From NCBI RefSeq assembly GCF_000757385.1, contig NZ_JRHH01000006.1, positions 124,001 to 188,000 on the forward strand: a stretch of DNA of 64,000 nt, given 5' to 3'. Each line of letters starts with the position of its first letter. Position 1 is the first letter of the stretch. Source of the stretch: Flavobacterium aquatile LMG 4008 = ATCC 11947 (lineage in GTDB: Bacteria > Bacteroidota > Bacteroidia > Flavobacteriales > Flavobacteriaceae). The notes under the pieces were generated by a model, which saw only the letters and a list, made by a program, of their open reading frames with translations, made no database searches and was not told the origin of the DNA. The translations under genes and the position numbers were made by a program. Positions 27,143 through 36,190 of this stretch are shown here, piece after piece.

Positions 27143-27178
27143 AAAACCCACTAAATTCAACGATTTAGTGGGTTTTTT
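27143..27178 (+). terminator. Terminator of tRNA-Ser
   Basis: A perfect 12-bp stem AACCCACTAAAT / ATTTAGTGGGTT with a 6-nt loop and six T. Confidence 0.85.
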
Positions 27179-27220
27179 CGTTTCTAGGATTATCAAATTA
27201 TTCATTTAATCTCAAAGTTT

Positions 27221-27300
27221 TGGTGTCTTTCGAGGTGTCACTAAATTATAAAAATTTAAGTGACACCTCTTAAACAAAACCACCAGTACAGCAAGGTGTT
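27221..27300. other. Candidate attachment-site region with repeated GGTGTC motifs
   Basis: Between tRNA and integrase lies an inverted repeat with perfect 11-bp arms, GAGGTGTCACT (27232-27242) and AGTGACACCTC (27259-27269). Further copies of the core are TGGTGTC at 27221-27227 and AGGTGTT at 27294-27300. Several copies of a short motif next to an integrase are typical of integrase or excisionase arm sites. Confidence 0.5.
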
Positions 27301-27382
27301 CAACAACATATTCAAAATATGTACATCTTGTCTGTAATTATTAGAAATTTTAAATTTAATAATAACTAAAAGGTTACCACTT

Positions 27383-28630
27383 ATGAACACTACTGTATCA
27401 GTTCTCTTTTACATCAAGAGATCAAAAGCCAACAATGAGGGCATTTGCCCAATTTATGCAAGAGTAACAATCCAAGCCAAACGATTTGAGTTTAGTGCCA
27501 ACAAGTATGTAAATCCAGAGAAATGGTCATCAGAAGGCACCAAAGTTAAGGGCACTAATGAAGAAGCTAGAACAATAAATAGCCATCTGGATTATTTAAA
27601 AAATCAAGTTTTGGAAGCAGAAAAAAGATTGTTCAAAAAAGACATCAAAGTTACTTCTGAAAACTTGAAGAATGAATTGTTTGGAACTACTGAAACTAAA
27701 CGTATGCTCGTTCCGATTTTTGAAGACCACAATAACAAAATCAAAGAACTAGTTGGAAAAGAATATGCACCAGGAACATTAGAACGCTACAAAACTTCGT
27801 TAAGTCATACTAAAGAATTTCTACAATGGAAATACAAAGTTTCTGATATCGAGATTAATAAAATAGATCATGCTTTTGTAACCGATTATGAATTTTGGTT
27901 AAGAAGCGTTCGGAACTGTGCCAACAATACAGCAGTTAAATACATCAAAAACTTCAACAAGATAATTAAGCTTTGTTTGGCCAATGACTGGCTTGATAAG
28001 AATCCTTTTGCTAATTACAAATCGAAAGTTAAAGAAGTCGAGCGAGTTTATTTATCTGAAGAAGAAATTCAAAATATAATCGAGAAAGATTTTAAAACCG
28101 AAAGACTATCGCTAGTGCGTGATATATTCCTTTTTAGTTGCTTTACTGGCTTGGCTTATATTGATGTCAAAAACTTAACCAACTCGCATATAAGCATCGG
28201 GATTGATGGCGAGAAATGGATATTTACGCACAGGCAGAAAACCGAAACCGCTTCTAAAATTCCAATCCTTCCGGTAACACAAATGATTATTGACAAATAT
28301 TCAGACCATCCTAAAAGTAATAATGAAGATAGACTACTCCCAATTTTGACAAACCAAAAAATGAATGCGTATTTAAAAGAAATAGCTGGCGTTTGCGAGA
28401 TTGAAAAAGAATTAACCTTTCATATTGCTCGACACACCTTTGCAACTACTGTAACACTTACAAATGGAGTTCCAATAGAAAGCGTTAGTAAAATGCTCGG
28501 TCATAAAAATTTAAGAACAACCCAGCACTACGCAAAAGTTTTGGATAAAAAAGTTAGTGAGGATATGCAAATCTTGAGAAACAAGTTTATATCATTAGAA
28601 AAGCCAAAATTCGATGTTAAGTCAAGCTAA
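27383..28630 (+). CDS. int: Tyrosine recombinase / integrase of the Bacteroidetes mobile-element type
   Basis: 415 residues. N-terminal arm-binding domain (VSVLFYIKRSKANNEGICPI, about 5-24), SAM-like core-binding domain (about 115-200), and catalytic domain. Catalytic residues seen: HIARHTFATT (H-x-x-R, about 346) and LGHKNLRTTQHYAKV with His and the nucleophile Tyr. The place of the first catalytic Arg reads SCFTGLAYIDVKNL, without Arg, as known for IntDOT-like recombinases that lack it. It ends 2 bp from the convergent LytR-type regulator. It probably catalyses insertion at the tRNA-Ser end. Confidence 0.94.
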   Translation: MNTTVSVLFYIKRSKANNEGICPIYARVTIQAKRFEFSANKYVNPEKWSSEGTKVKGTNEEARTINSHLDYLKNQVLEAEKRLFKKDIKVTSENLKNELFGTTETKRMLVPIFEDHNNKIKELVGKEYAPGTLERYKTSLSHTKEFLQWKYKVSDIEINKIDHAFVTDYEFWLRSVRNCANNTAVKYIKNFNKIIKLCLANDWLDKNPFANYKSKVKEVERVYLSEEEIQNIIEKDFKTERLSLVRDIFLFSCFTGLAYIDVKNLTNSHISIGIDGEKWIFTHRQKTETASKIPILPVTQMIIDKYSDHPKSNNEDRLLPILTNQKMNAYLKEIAGVCEIEKELTFHIARHTFATTVTLTNGVPIESVSKMLGHKNLRTTQHYAKVLDKKVSEDMQILRNKFISLEKPKFDVKSS

Positions 28631-28632
28631 AG

Positions 28633-29355
28633 TTATCTACTCAAAATCTTTTTAGTCACAAACTCATTAAAAAAGAAATCCCTATAAATATTCCCAATAG
28701 GGATTTCATTTTTTCCAATATAGACTGTATTATTATCAACTGAATCTATTTTTTTCGCATTGATAATATAAGATTTACTGACTCTAACAAACATATTTTT
28801 AGGCAACTGATCATGAATTGTTTTAATATTCATCGCGGTAATTACTTTTTGATTTTCTGTGTGCATAACCACATAATCCTTTAAACCTTCAATAAAAAGA
28901 ATATCGTTAAAATGAATTTTAACTATTTTTCTATCGGCTTTTATAAAAAAATAATCATCTGTGATATTTTCAATATTATTATTGGCATAATCAGCATTGA
29001 ATAATTTGTAATATACCTGTGCTTTATCTACACCTTTTTGAAAACGCTCTAATTTTACTGGCTTTATTAAATAATCAATAGCATCAACTTCATAACTATC
29101 AGTAGCAAATTCAGAAAATGCAGTGGTAAAAATCACGAACGTTTCTTTCGGAATAGTTTTGGCAAATTCAATTCCATTTATTCCTGGCATTTGAATGTCA
29201 AGAAATATTAAATCAACTTCATTGTTTATTAAAAATTGGGAGGCTGCATCTGGGCTATTGAATGAACCTATCAAGTTTAAATTGTCAGTTTGCTCAATCA
29301 ACATTTGAATAGCTTCTCTTGCCAACGGTTCATCATCTACTATAATACAATTCAT
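28633..29355 (-). CDS. LytR/AlgR-type response regulator (LytTR domain)
   Basis: 240 residues. Receiver domain 1-120 with VDDEP at the N terminus, phosphoacceptor Asp53 in IFLDIQMPGINGIEF, and Lys in YLIKPV. The LytTR DNA-binding domain runs from about 140 (DDYFFIKADRKIVKIHFNDILFIEG) to the end. It overlaps the kinase gene by 4 bp, so the two form one unit. A 21-bp-period direct repeat upstream of the kinase gene (30460-30492) is the likely binding site. Confidence 0.96.
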   Translation of the reverse strand: MNCIIVDDEPLAREAIQMLIEQTDNLNLIGSFNSPDAASQFLINNEVDLIFLDIQMPGINGIEFAKTIPKETFVIFTTAFSEFATDSYEVDAIDYLIKPVKLERFQKGVDKAQVYYKLFNADYANNNIENITDDYFFIKADRKIVKIHFNDILFIEGLKDYVVMHTENQKVITAMNIKTIHDQLPKNMFVRVSKSYIINAKKIDSVDNNTVYIGKNEIPIGNIYRDFFFNEFVTKKILSR

Positions 29356-30404
29356 AATTTTATGGTTAAGGTTACGCTATAGGTTTCTGGATTATCTTCT
29401 ATTTTTAAATTATAAGACAAAGGAAATAGCAATTCTAATCTTCTTTTTATGTTTACCAATCCTAAACCACCAGTATTTGTGTTTACTGCTTTTAAAATGG
29501 GCTTTGAATTAATACACTTGAAAAAAAGCTCGTCATTTCTAATATCAAAAAATAAATTCACATAAGACGATTTAGCTGAATCGTTATTGTGTTTTACTGC
29601 ATTCTCTACAAATGAAATAAATAGTAACGGAGGTATTAATACACCACTCAAATTTCCTTCTTTGGATATTATAAAATCAAAATTATCTCGTCTTACTTTC
29701 TCCAAATTTAAGAAATCTTCTAAGAAATGGATATCTGAAGTCAGTAGCACTTTTTCTCTTGCACTATCATACAATTGATAACGCAATAAATCGCTCAACT
29801 TCATTAAAACCTGTGATGCTTTTTCAGGATCTTTCTTAGTTAATACATTAGCATTATTGAGCATATTAAAAAGAAAATGAGGATTGATTTGATTTTTTAA
29901 TTGTTCTAATTCAGCATTCGTATTTGCTCGTTCCAATTCAGTTATTAATTGTGCATCCAGCATCCATCTTTGAAACAATTTGATAGCAGCAGATGCAGAA
30001 AATAATATTATTATAACAAATGAAAAAGGCAAAAAGCTAACATCTTCTTTAGTAGAATCCAATCTAACATCCGAACCATAAAAATATTGACCACTCTTGT
30101 GAATCAAGGCTGAAATAAATATAACACCTATAACAGATAAACAATAGGCAAAATATTTGTTATTAAACAAAAGTTTTGGCACTAGTAAGTACATATTAGT
30201 ATAAACCAATACCAAAAACATTAATAATGCAATAACTCTACTAATAGCTTCAGTTGGTTCTGTATATTCAGGGTCACTATTAAATATTGCTAAGCTAATA
30301 AAAACAATCATTATAAAATGCCTATACATCCTATAGTTTGGCGTAATAAAAAATTGTAGCATTAAATTTTTATCAATCAATTCTTTATGCAAAGTTTTAC
30401 TCAT
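29352..30404 (-). CDS. LytS-type sensor histidine kinase
   Basis: 350 residues, with four to five TM segments in the first 150 residues and no separate sensor domain. The His_kinase domain motif is LEQLKNQINPHFLFNMLNN, with His176 as phosphoacceptor, and the HATPase has PPLLFISFVENAVKHN and TGGLGLVNIKRRL. Such kinases sense membrane or small extracellular signals, often peptides or lipids. It overlaps the response regulator gene and is divergent from the TonB receptor gene at 30642. Confidence 0.95.
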   Translation of the reverse strand: MSKTLHKELIDKNLMLQFFITPNYRMYRHFIMIVFISLAIFNSDPEYTEPTEAISRVIALLMFLVLVYTNMYLLVPKLLFNNKYFAYCLSVIGVIFISALIHKSGQYFYGSDVRLDSTKEDVSFLPFSFVIIILFSASAAIKLFQRWMLDAQLITELERANTNAELEQLKNQINPHFLFNMLNNANVLTKKDPEKASQVLMKLSDLLRYQLYDSAREKVLLTSDIHFLEDFLNLEKVRRDNFDFIISKEGNLSGVLIPPLLFISFVENAVKHNNDSAKSSYVNLFFDIRNDELFFKCINSKPILKAVNTNTGGLGLVNIKRRLELLFPLSYNLKIEDNPETYSVTLTIKL

Positions 30405-30426
30405 AGGAATAATATATAATTTGTTA

Positions 30427-30434
30427 CAAATGTA
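30427..30434 (-). promoter_or_regulatory. -7 element of the lytS-lytR unit
   Basis: Minus-strand TACATTTG, a perfect TAnnTTTG box, about 23 nt upstream of the kinase start codon. The LytTR repeat lies just upstream. Confidence 0.45.
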
Positions 30435-30459
30435 AAACTTAAAACTGCGACAAATAGTA

Positions 30460-30492
30460 TTTTATACAAAAGCACATTTTTTTTATACAAAA
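30460..30492. promoter_or_regulatory. LytTR-type direct-repeat operator
   Basis: TTTTATACAAAA occurs at 30460-30471 and 30481-30492, a period of exactly 21 bp, i.e. two helical turns, as known for LytTR sites. A weaker ATACAA is at 30604. It lies between the lytS gene and the TonB receptor gene and could serve either. Confidence 0.55.
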
Positions 30493-30641
30493 AATAAGCA
30501 CTTAAAATTTTATAACTGGATTCAAAACTTTTAGTAGTTATAAAATACATTTTCCTATAAAAGTTAATCGGTTTGGTATAATTCAAAAAAAACCAATTCT
30601 TCTATACAATAGTTTCGCTTAAAATTTAAAACTTTAAATAA

Positions 30642-33017
30642 ATGAAAAGCAAAATCCAGTATTTTATTTTAATTATTCTTATGACTATATCTAATGTATA
30701 TTCACAAGATAAGGTGACTTTGAGCGGCACAATTGCTAATAAATTAAATAATGAAACACTTATAGGTGTGAATATTGTTATTCCCGAGGCAAAAGCTTCA
30801 ACAATCACAAACTCTTATGGTTTTTATTCGATTACTTTACCAAAAGGAGAGTATACTATCAGCATAAGTTATATTGGTTTCGATGCTGTTGAAGAATCAA
30901 TTTCTTTGACTCAAAACACAAAAAAGAATTTTGTAATGACAGAAAACAGTAAAACATTGGATGAAGTAGTTATAAAATCTAATAAAACTAAAGTAAATAT
31001 TCGTAAACCCGAAATGAGTACAAATAAACTTTCGATTGCAACTATAAAAAAGATGCCTGCTGTTATGGGTGAAGTTGATGTTTTAAAATCGGTTTTACAA
31101 TTACCAGGAGTAACCAATGCTCAAGAAGGTGCAACTGGTTTTAATGTAAGAGGTGGTTCGGTAGATGGAAACTTGGTAATGCTTGATGAAGCAACAATAT
31201 ACAACACTTCTCACCTATTCGGATTTTTCTCTGTCTTCAATTCTGATGTAATTAAAGATTTGAAACTATACAAAGGTGGAATTCCTGCCAATTTTGGTGG
31301 TCGTATTTCTTCGGTTTTAGATATTTATCAAAAAGAAGGTAACAATAAAGAGTATCATGTAACTGGTGGAATTGGAGCAATTTCAAGTCGTTTATTAGTT
31401 GAAGGCCCAATTGTAAAAGAAAAAAGTTCTTTTGTAGTAGCTGGAAGAGGATCCTATGCGCATCTTTTTTTAAAATTGGCTGATGAACCTAATTCTGCTT
31501 ATTTCTATGATATTAATGCAAAACTGAATTATAAATTCAATGATAAAAACAATGTTTTTGTATCAGGATATTTTGGAAACGACAATATGAATTTCAATAA
31601 TAACTTCATTAACACCTATGGCAATACTCTTTTCAATGTAAGATGGAACCATAATTTCACCGACAAATTGTTTTCTAATGCTTCAATTATTTATAGTGAT
31701 TATGATTATGGTTTAAAACTAAAATTTGTTGGAATTGATTGGAAATCGGAAGTGAAGAACTACAATCTGAAATATGATTTTAAACATTATATGTCAGACA
31801 AATTGACGTTGAGTTATGGTTTAAATTCTATTTACTATAATTTTAATCCCGGTACAATTAATCCTGTTGACGCGTCATCTAGCATCAACCCATTCCAAAT
31901 ACAAAAGAAATTTGCTTTTGAAAACGCACTATACATAAGTGCTGAACAAAAGTTATCTGATAAATTGTCTATTAATTATGGACTTCGATACAGTAATTTC
32001 CAAAGACTAGGTGAAGAAGAAGTGAGTACTTATGCAAATAATCAAGCAGTAGTCTTCAATCAAGATTTTCAAGTATATGAAGAAGCTTCTCCAACTGGTT
32101 CAATCAAGTACGGAAAAAACAAAAAAATTGCAAGCTTTGGTAATCTTGAGCCACGTTTTGCAGCAGCATATTCCTTAAACGATAATCAATCTATCAAGGC
32201 GAGTTATAACAGAATGAGCCAATATGTTCACTTAATTACCAATACAGCTTCGGTTTCTCCACTGGATATATGGGCACCAAGTGATCAATACCTAAAACCA
32301 CAAATTTTAGATCAAGTGGCTTTAGGATACTTTCAAAACTTCAAAAACGATAAATACTCTATAGAGACCGAAGTTTTTTATAAAAAAATAAAGAATAAAA
32401 CAGATTTTATTGATGGTGCAGAATTGGTAGCGAATAAACATATTGAAAGAGTAATGCTAAATGGTGAAGCGCGAGCTTATGGTTTAGAAGTAATGTTCAA
32501 AAAGAATACAGGTAAATTAACAGGCTGGTTTTCTTATACGCTTTCTAAAGCGGAACAAAGAACACCAGGAAGAAACGCTAATGAACCAGGTATTAACGAT
32601 GGTGAATGGTATCGTGCTAATTATGATAAATTACACAACTTATCTGTAACAGCAGCTTATCAATTAACAAAAAAATGGTCTTTTGGTAGTATTTTCACCT
32701 ATCAAACAGGTAAAGCGGCAACGTTTCCAGTGGGTAAATACCAATATCAAGGAGTTACTGTTGCTGATTACGGTCTAAGAAACGAAAACTCTCTTTCTGC
32801 CTACCATCATTTAGATTTATCAGCTACTTACATTCCAAAACCAGATAAGACAAAAGGATGGCGAGGCGAATGGGTTTTTAGTGTTTATAATGTATACAAT
32901 AGAGCCAATGCAGCTGCATTTAACTTTGGTCAAAACATTGATACTGGTACAAGTGAAGCCAGAAAACAATCAATATTCGGAATTATTCCAAGTGTAACTT
33001 ATAATTTCAAATTCTAA
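30642..33017 (+). CDS. TonB-dependent receptor with carboxypeptidase-like regulatory domain
   Basis: 791 residues, an outer membrane active transporter. Signal peptide 1-21 (ISNVYSQ), then a CarboxypepD_reg-like beta sandwich (VTLSGTIANKLNNETLIGVN to about 105), the plug domain (MPAVMGEVDVLKSVLQLPGV, GFNVRGGSVDGNLVMLDEA, about 145-220) and a 22-strand barrel ending in SVTYNFKF with the terminal aromatic. The following DUF4249 lipoprotein gene (28 bp) is its usual partner in Bacteroidetes. The substrate is unknown. Control by the divergent LytS/LytR pair is suggested by the repeat at 30460. Confidence 0.94.
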   Translation: MKSKIQYFILIILMTISNVYSQDKVTLSGTIANKLNNETLIGVNIVIPEAKASTITNSYGFYSITLPKGEYTISISYIGFDAVEESISLTQNTKKNFVMTENSKTLDEVVIKSNKTKVNIRKPEMSTNKLSIATIKKMPAVMGEVDVLKSVLQLPGVTNAQEGATGFNVRGGSVDGNLVMLDEATIYNTSHLFGFFSVFNSDVIKDLKLYKGGIPANFGGRISSVLDIYQKEGNNKEYHVTGGIGAISSRLLVEGPIVKEKSSFVVAGRGSYAHLFLKLADEPNSAYFYDINAKLNYKFNDKNNVFVSGYFGNDNMNFNNNFINTYGNTLFNVRWNHNFTDKLFSNASIIYSDYDYGLKLKFVGIDWKSEVKNYNLKYDFKHYMSDKLTLSYGLNSIYYNFNPGTINPVDASSSINPFQIQKKFAFENALYISAEQKLSDKLSINYGLRYSNFQRLGEEEVSTYANNQAVVFNQDFQVYEEASPTGSIKYGKNKKIASFGNLEPRFAAAYSLNDNQSIKASYNRMSQYVHLITNTASVSPLDIWAPSDQYLKPQILDQVALGYFQNFKNDKYSIETEVFYKKIKNKTDFIDGAELVANKHIERVMLNGEARAYGLEVMFKKNTGKLTGWFSYTLSKAEQRTPGRNANEPGINDGEWYRANYDKLHNLSVTAAYQLTKKWSFGSIFTYQTGKAATFPVGKYQYQGVTVADYGLRNENSLSAYHHLDLSATYIPKPDKTKGWRGEWVFSVYNVYNRANAAAFNFGQNIDTGTSEARKQSIFGIIPSVTYNFKF

Positions 33018-33045
33018 TAAAATCTAACTAATAACAATACATACA

Positions 33046-33867
33046 ATGAGAATATCAATTAAAATTTTAATAGTAACAATTGGTTTGCTTTTAACCAGTT
33101 GTGAGGAAGTTATAACTGTAGATTTGGATACTGCTGCACCAAGATTAGTAATTGACGCATCAATTGACTGGGTTAAAAATACAACGGGTAGTGAACAAAA
33201 AATAAAATTGTCTACAACAACGGGTTATTATAGCCCAACTTTCCCAACAGTTTCTGGAGCAAATATTACAGTAACCAACTCTGCTAATACGGTTTTTAAC
33301 TTTATTGAAAATCCAGGAACAGGAGAATACATTTGTACTAATTTCCAACCAGCGATTGGAGAAACATATGTGTTATCAATTGTATTAAACGGAGAAACCT
33401 ATACAGCAACAGAAACACTCGTTAATGCTCCAACTATGCAAACTGATGTAATACAAAACAATGATGCCGGTTTTGGTGGCGATGAAGTTGAAGTCCTTAC
33501 CAAATTTCAGGATAATGGCGCACAACAAAACTACTATTTGTACAGACATGCATCAAACAGAGTAGCTTTCCCTCAATACCAAATTGAAGATGACGAAAAC
33601 GATAATGGAAATCTTATGACTATATACTACTCAAATAAGGATTTAAAACCCGGTGATATTATGGACATAAAATTATATGGAATCTCAAGAAGATATTCTG
33701 AATATTTCAATAAATTATTATTAGCGTCCGGTAATGATGACAGTCCGTTTGCAACAACACCAACTAAGGTTCGGGGTAACATTACAAATCAAACCAATAG
33801 CAAAAATTTTCCTTTTGGTTATTTCAGATTATCAGAGATTGATACTAAAAGTTATACTATTCAATAA
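33046..33867 (+). CDS. DUF4249 outer membrane lipoprotein
   Basis: 273 residues. N terminus MRISIKILIVTIGLLLTSCEE has a lipobox with Cys19. The mature part begins with VITVDLDTAAPRLVIDASID, the typical start of DUF4249 proteins, and consists of beta strands. Family members are encoded next to TonB receptors and probably sit as lids or substrate-binding lipoproteins on the outer membrane. It ends with a terminator at 33910. Confidence 0.92.
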   Translation: MRISIKILIVTIGLLLTSCEEVITVDLDTAAPRLVIDASIDWVKNTTGSEQKIKLSTTTGYYSPTFPTVSGANITVTNSANTVFNFIENPGTGEYICTNFQPAIGETYVLSIVLNGETYTATETLVNAPTMQTDVIQNNDAGFGGDEVEVLTKFQDNGAQQNYYLYRHASNRVAFPQYQIEDDENDNGNLMTIYYSNKDLKPGDIMDIKLYGISRRYSEYFNKLLLASGNDDSPFATTPTKVRGNITNQTNSKNFPFGYFRLSEIDTKSYTIQ

Positions 33868-33909
33868 TAAGAATTTCATGTTTGTTTTGGTTTAAATTGA
33901 GTTATGTTA

Positions 33910-33946
33910 GGATGCTGGATGCTAACAACATCCAGTATTTTTTTTA
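33910..33946 (+). terminator. Terminator of the TonB receptor / DUF4249 unit
   Basis: Stem CTGGATG / CATCCAG with a 7-nt loop and a T-rich tail. Confidence 0.8.
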
Positions 33947-33999
33947 ATTAATTCAAACATGATAAAGGTTTGATTCTAAAAAACACAGTGTAAAAATAA

Positions 34000-34869
34000 A
34001 TGGAAAAAATAGCGATAACTGGAGCAACTGGTAATTATGGTTATGCAGTAATAGAAGCATTGATAAAAAAAGGCGTAGACAAAAAATCAATCTATGCAAT
34101 AGCAAGAGACAAAATCAAAGCAAAATTGCTAGCAGCATTCGGTATTAATGTAGTTATAGGTGATTATAATGATTATCAATCAATGATAAACGCATTTTCT
34201 GGAATAGATAAACTACTTTTTGTTTCAAGTGGGGAAATGAAAAACCATGCTGTTCAGCACAAACAAGTGGTAAAAGCGGCAAAAAAAGCAGGAGTAAAAC
34301 ACATTCTCTATACAAGCCAAATACACGAGACTGATGATCCAAAATCACCAATGAAATTCGTAATGAAATCACATTTAGCAACTGAAATTGCTATTATGAA
34401 AAGCGGAATGTATTATACAATTCTTCGTAACGGATTATACTTAGATATGTTACCATTGTTTTTAGGCAAAAATGTAATCGAAAATGGTATTTATCTGCCA
34501 GCAGGTAATGGAAAAATTGCATTTACATTGAGAAATGAGATGGCTGAAGTAGCAGCCAATATCTTAAATTCTGAGGGGCACAAAAATAAAATTTATGATG
34601 TATCCGGAAAAGGTGTTTCATTTCTAGAGATAGCAGCTATGATTTATCACATTACAAATAAGAATATCACATACGTCAGTCCAGACATTGAAACGTTCAT
34701 TAAAACTGCAATTGGATCAGGTATTCCAAAAGAGTATGCTAAAATGATTGGCGGTTTTTCTTTGGCAGCCCAACAAGGTGAATTAGCAGGAGTAAATTCT
34801 AAAATGGAAATGCTATTAGAAAGAAAACCTACAAGTGTTGAAGACTTTTTGCTAAAAATTTACAAATAG
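34000..34869 (+). CDS. NmrA-like NAD(P)H-binding oxidoreductase
   Basis: 289 residues, an atypical short-chain dehydrogenase fold. The dinucleotide site is IAITGATGNYGYAV (about 4-17). The usual catalytic Tyr-x3-Lys is not seen; HILYTSQIH (about 102-110) and LRNGLYLDMLP are typical of the QOR2/NmrA group. It may act as quinone or NADPH-dependent reductase or as a redox sensor. It starts the exporter operon: the TolC gene follows after 4 bp. Its role there is unclear. Confidence 0.9.
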   Translation: MEKIAITGATGNYGYAVIEALIKKGVDKKSIYAIARDKIKAKLLAAFGINVVIGDYNDYQSMINAFSGIDKLLFVSSGEMKNHAVQHKQVVKAAKKAGVKHILYTSQIHETDDPKSPMKFVMKSHLATEIAIMKSGMYYTILRNGLYLDMLPLFLGKNVIENGIYLPAGNGKIAFTLRNEMAEVAANILNSEGHKNKIYDVSGKGVSFLEIAAMIYHITNKNITYVSPDIETFIKTAIGSGIPKEYAKMIGGFSLAAQQGELAGVNSKMEMLLERKPTSVEDFLLKIYK

Positions 34870-34873
34870 CACT

Positions 34874-36190
34874 ATGAAACCTAAATTAATTTTACTGTTC
34901 CTTTCTTACTTTTTTGTAATAAATTGTGTTGCACAAGAAACAGTAATTTTCACTACATTGGAAGAGGTGTATGCTTATGCCGAAACAAATAGTATTTCTT
35001 TTCGTAATGCCAATCAGCAAATTATTCTTGTAAAATACCAAACACTTGCTTCCAAACTTGGAATGTTTAATTTGAAAGGTACTGGCAGTTTTACTCTTAC
35101 AGATAATACAAAACTAAATCCGAATTTTATTCCTGCTGAAGTATTTGGAGGTCCAGAAGGGACTTTTAGAACCATCACTTTCGGACAAAAATATGTCAGC
35201 AATTTTGCCTTCGAACCTCAAATTGATTTGATAAATCCTTATGCAATGGCTCAAATCAAGGTTGCAAAAACTAATGAGCAATTGACAGCGGTTACAAATT
35301 TACTTACTAAAAAAGTGGTATATGAAAGTATATCAGCCGCATATCATAACATTCTCTCTTATAGATGGCAAATTGATGTTACTACCAAAAGTCTATCTAA
35401 TGCAGAATCGCTCGTTCATTTTCTGCAAAACAAACAAAAGGAAGGACTAGTACGTAGTCAAGATATCAATATTACACTAGCCAATCAACTATTAGTAAAA
35501 GACAAATTGCAACAACTCGAAATACAACTTCAACAGCAATACAACGGTTTGAAAATTTTATGTGATATTAATCCTGAAACCGCTATCATTATTACAGGAA
35601 ATGAAAACTCAGTTTCAGATATTCAGTTACCTATAAAAGCTACCGGAGACCTTTTGCAACGCCAAGGCGAATGGCAAACCAAATACCAACAAGCCATACT
35701 TCGCGCGGACAAAAGATGGATGTACCCAACGTTAAACCTATTCAGTTCATTCAGTTGGCAGGAAAGCAACAACAATAATTGGTTTGGAACCAACAATTGG
35801 TTTGGTAGTAACTATATCGGATTGAAAGTTAGTATTCCTATTCTACCCGAAGTTTCAAAAATAGCAACAGTAAAAAAGGATAGAATAAATTTTGAAATTG
35901 CCCAAAACAATTGGAATCATAACAAATTGCAAGACCAAATCAATAATATTCAACTAGAACTTGATTATCGCAAGGCTTATGAGAGCTACAAAATTAATGC
36001 AGAAATTGAAGCATTACAGAAAGATTCTTACGAGAAAAATCTAAATATTTACCGAGAAGGAATTATTTCAGCAACAGACCTCATTAATTCTTTTGATGAT
36101 TGGCTCAACAGCAGTTTGAAAACTGTTGCTCTTTTAGCTTCTGTAAAATATGCAAAAAGTAAAATAATCATAAGCAATACTATCAAATGA
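34874..36190 (+). CDS. TolC family outer membrane protein of an ABC-type exporter
   Basis: 438 residues with a signal peptide (INCVAQ, about 21). Two helical repeats of the OEP fold: FTTLEEVYAYAETNSISFRNANQQ (about 28-50) and LLQRQGEWQTKYQQAILRADKR (about 256). An internal near-repeat, NNNNWFGTNNWFGSN, lies at about 296-310. It overlaps the adaptor gene by 4 bp. Together with the adaptor, permease and ATPase genes it forms a MacAB-TolC-like export unit. Confidence 0.9.
   Translation: MKPKLILLFLSYFFVINCVAQETVIFTTLEEVYAYAETNSISFRNANQQIILVKYQTLASKLGMFNLKGTGSFTLTDNTKLNPNFIPAEVFGGPEGTFRTITFGQKYVSNFAFEPQIDLINPYAMAQIKVAKTNEQLTAVTNLLTKKVVYESISAAYHNILSYRWQIDVTTKSLSNAESLVHFLQNKQKEGLVRSQDINITLANQLLVKDKLQQLEIQLQQQYNGLKILCDINPETAIIITGNENSVSDIQLPIKATGDLLQRQGEWQTKYQQAILRADKRWMYPTLNLFSSFSWQESNNNNWFGTNNWFGSNYIGLKVSIPILPEVSKIATVKKDRINFEIAQNNWNHNKLQDQINNIQLELDYRKAYESYKINAEIEALQKDSYEKNLNIYREGIISATDLINSFDDWLNSSLKTVALLASVKYAKSKIIISNTIK

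Noticed and set aside
26993..27205. 70-residue minus-strand frame
   Set aside because: It is the antisense of tRNA-Ser and its terminator; the GGERGIRTPGP-like peptide is a well-known false ORF over serine tRNAs.
30401..30586. 61-residue minus-strand frame upstream of lytS
   Set aside because: It covers the promoter and LytTR repeat region, is of low complexity, and has no family resemblance.
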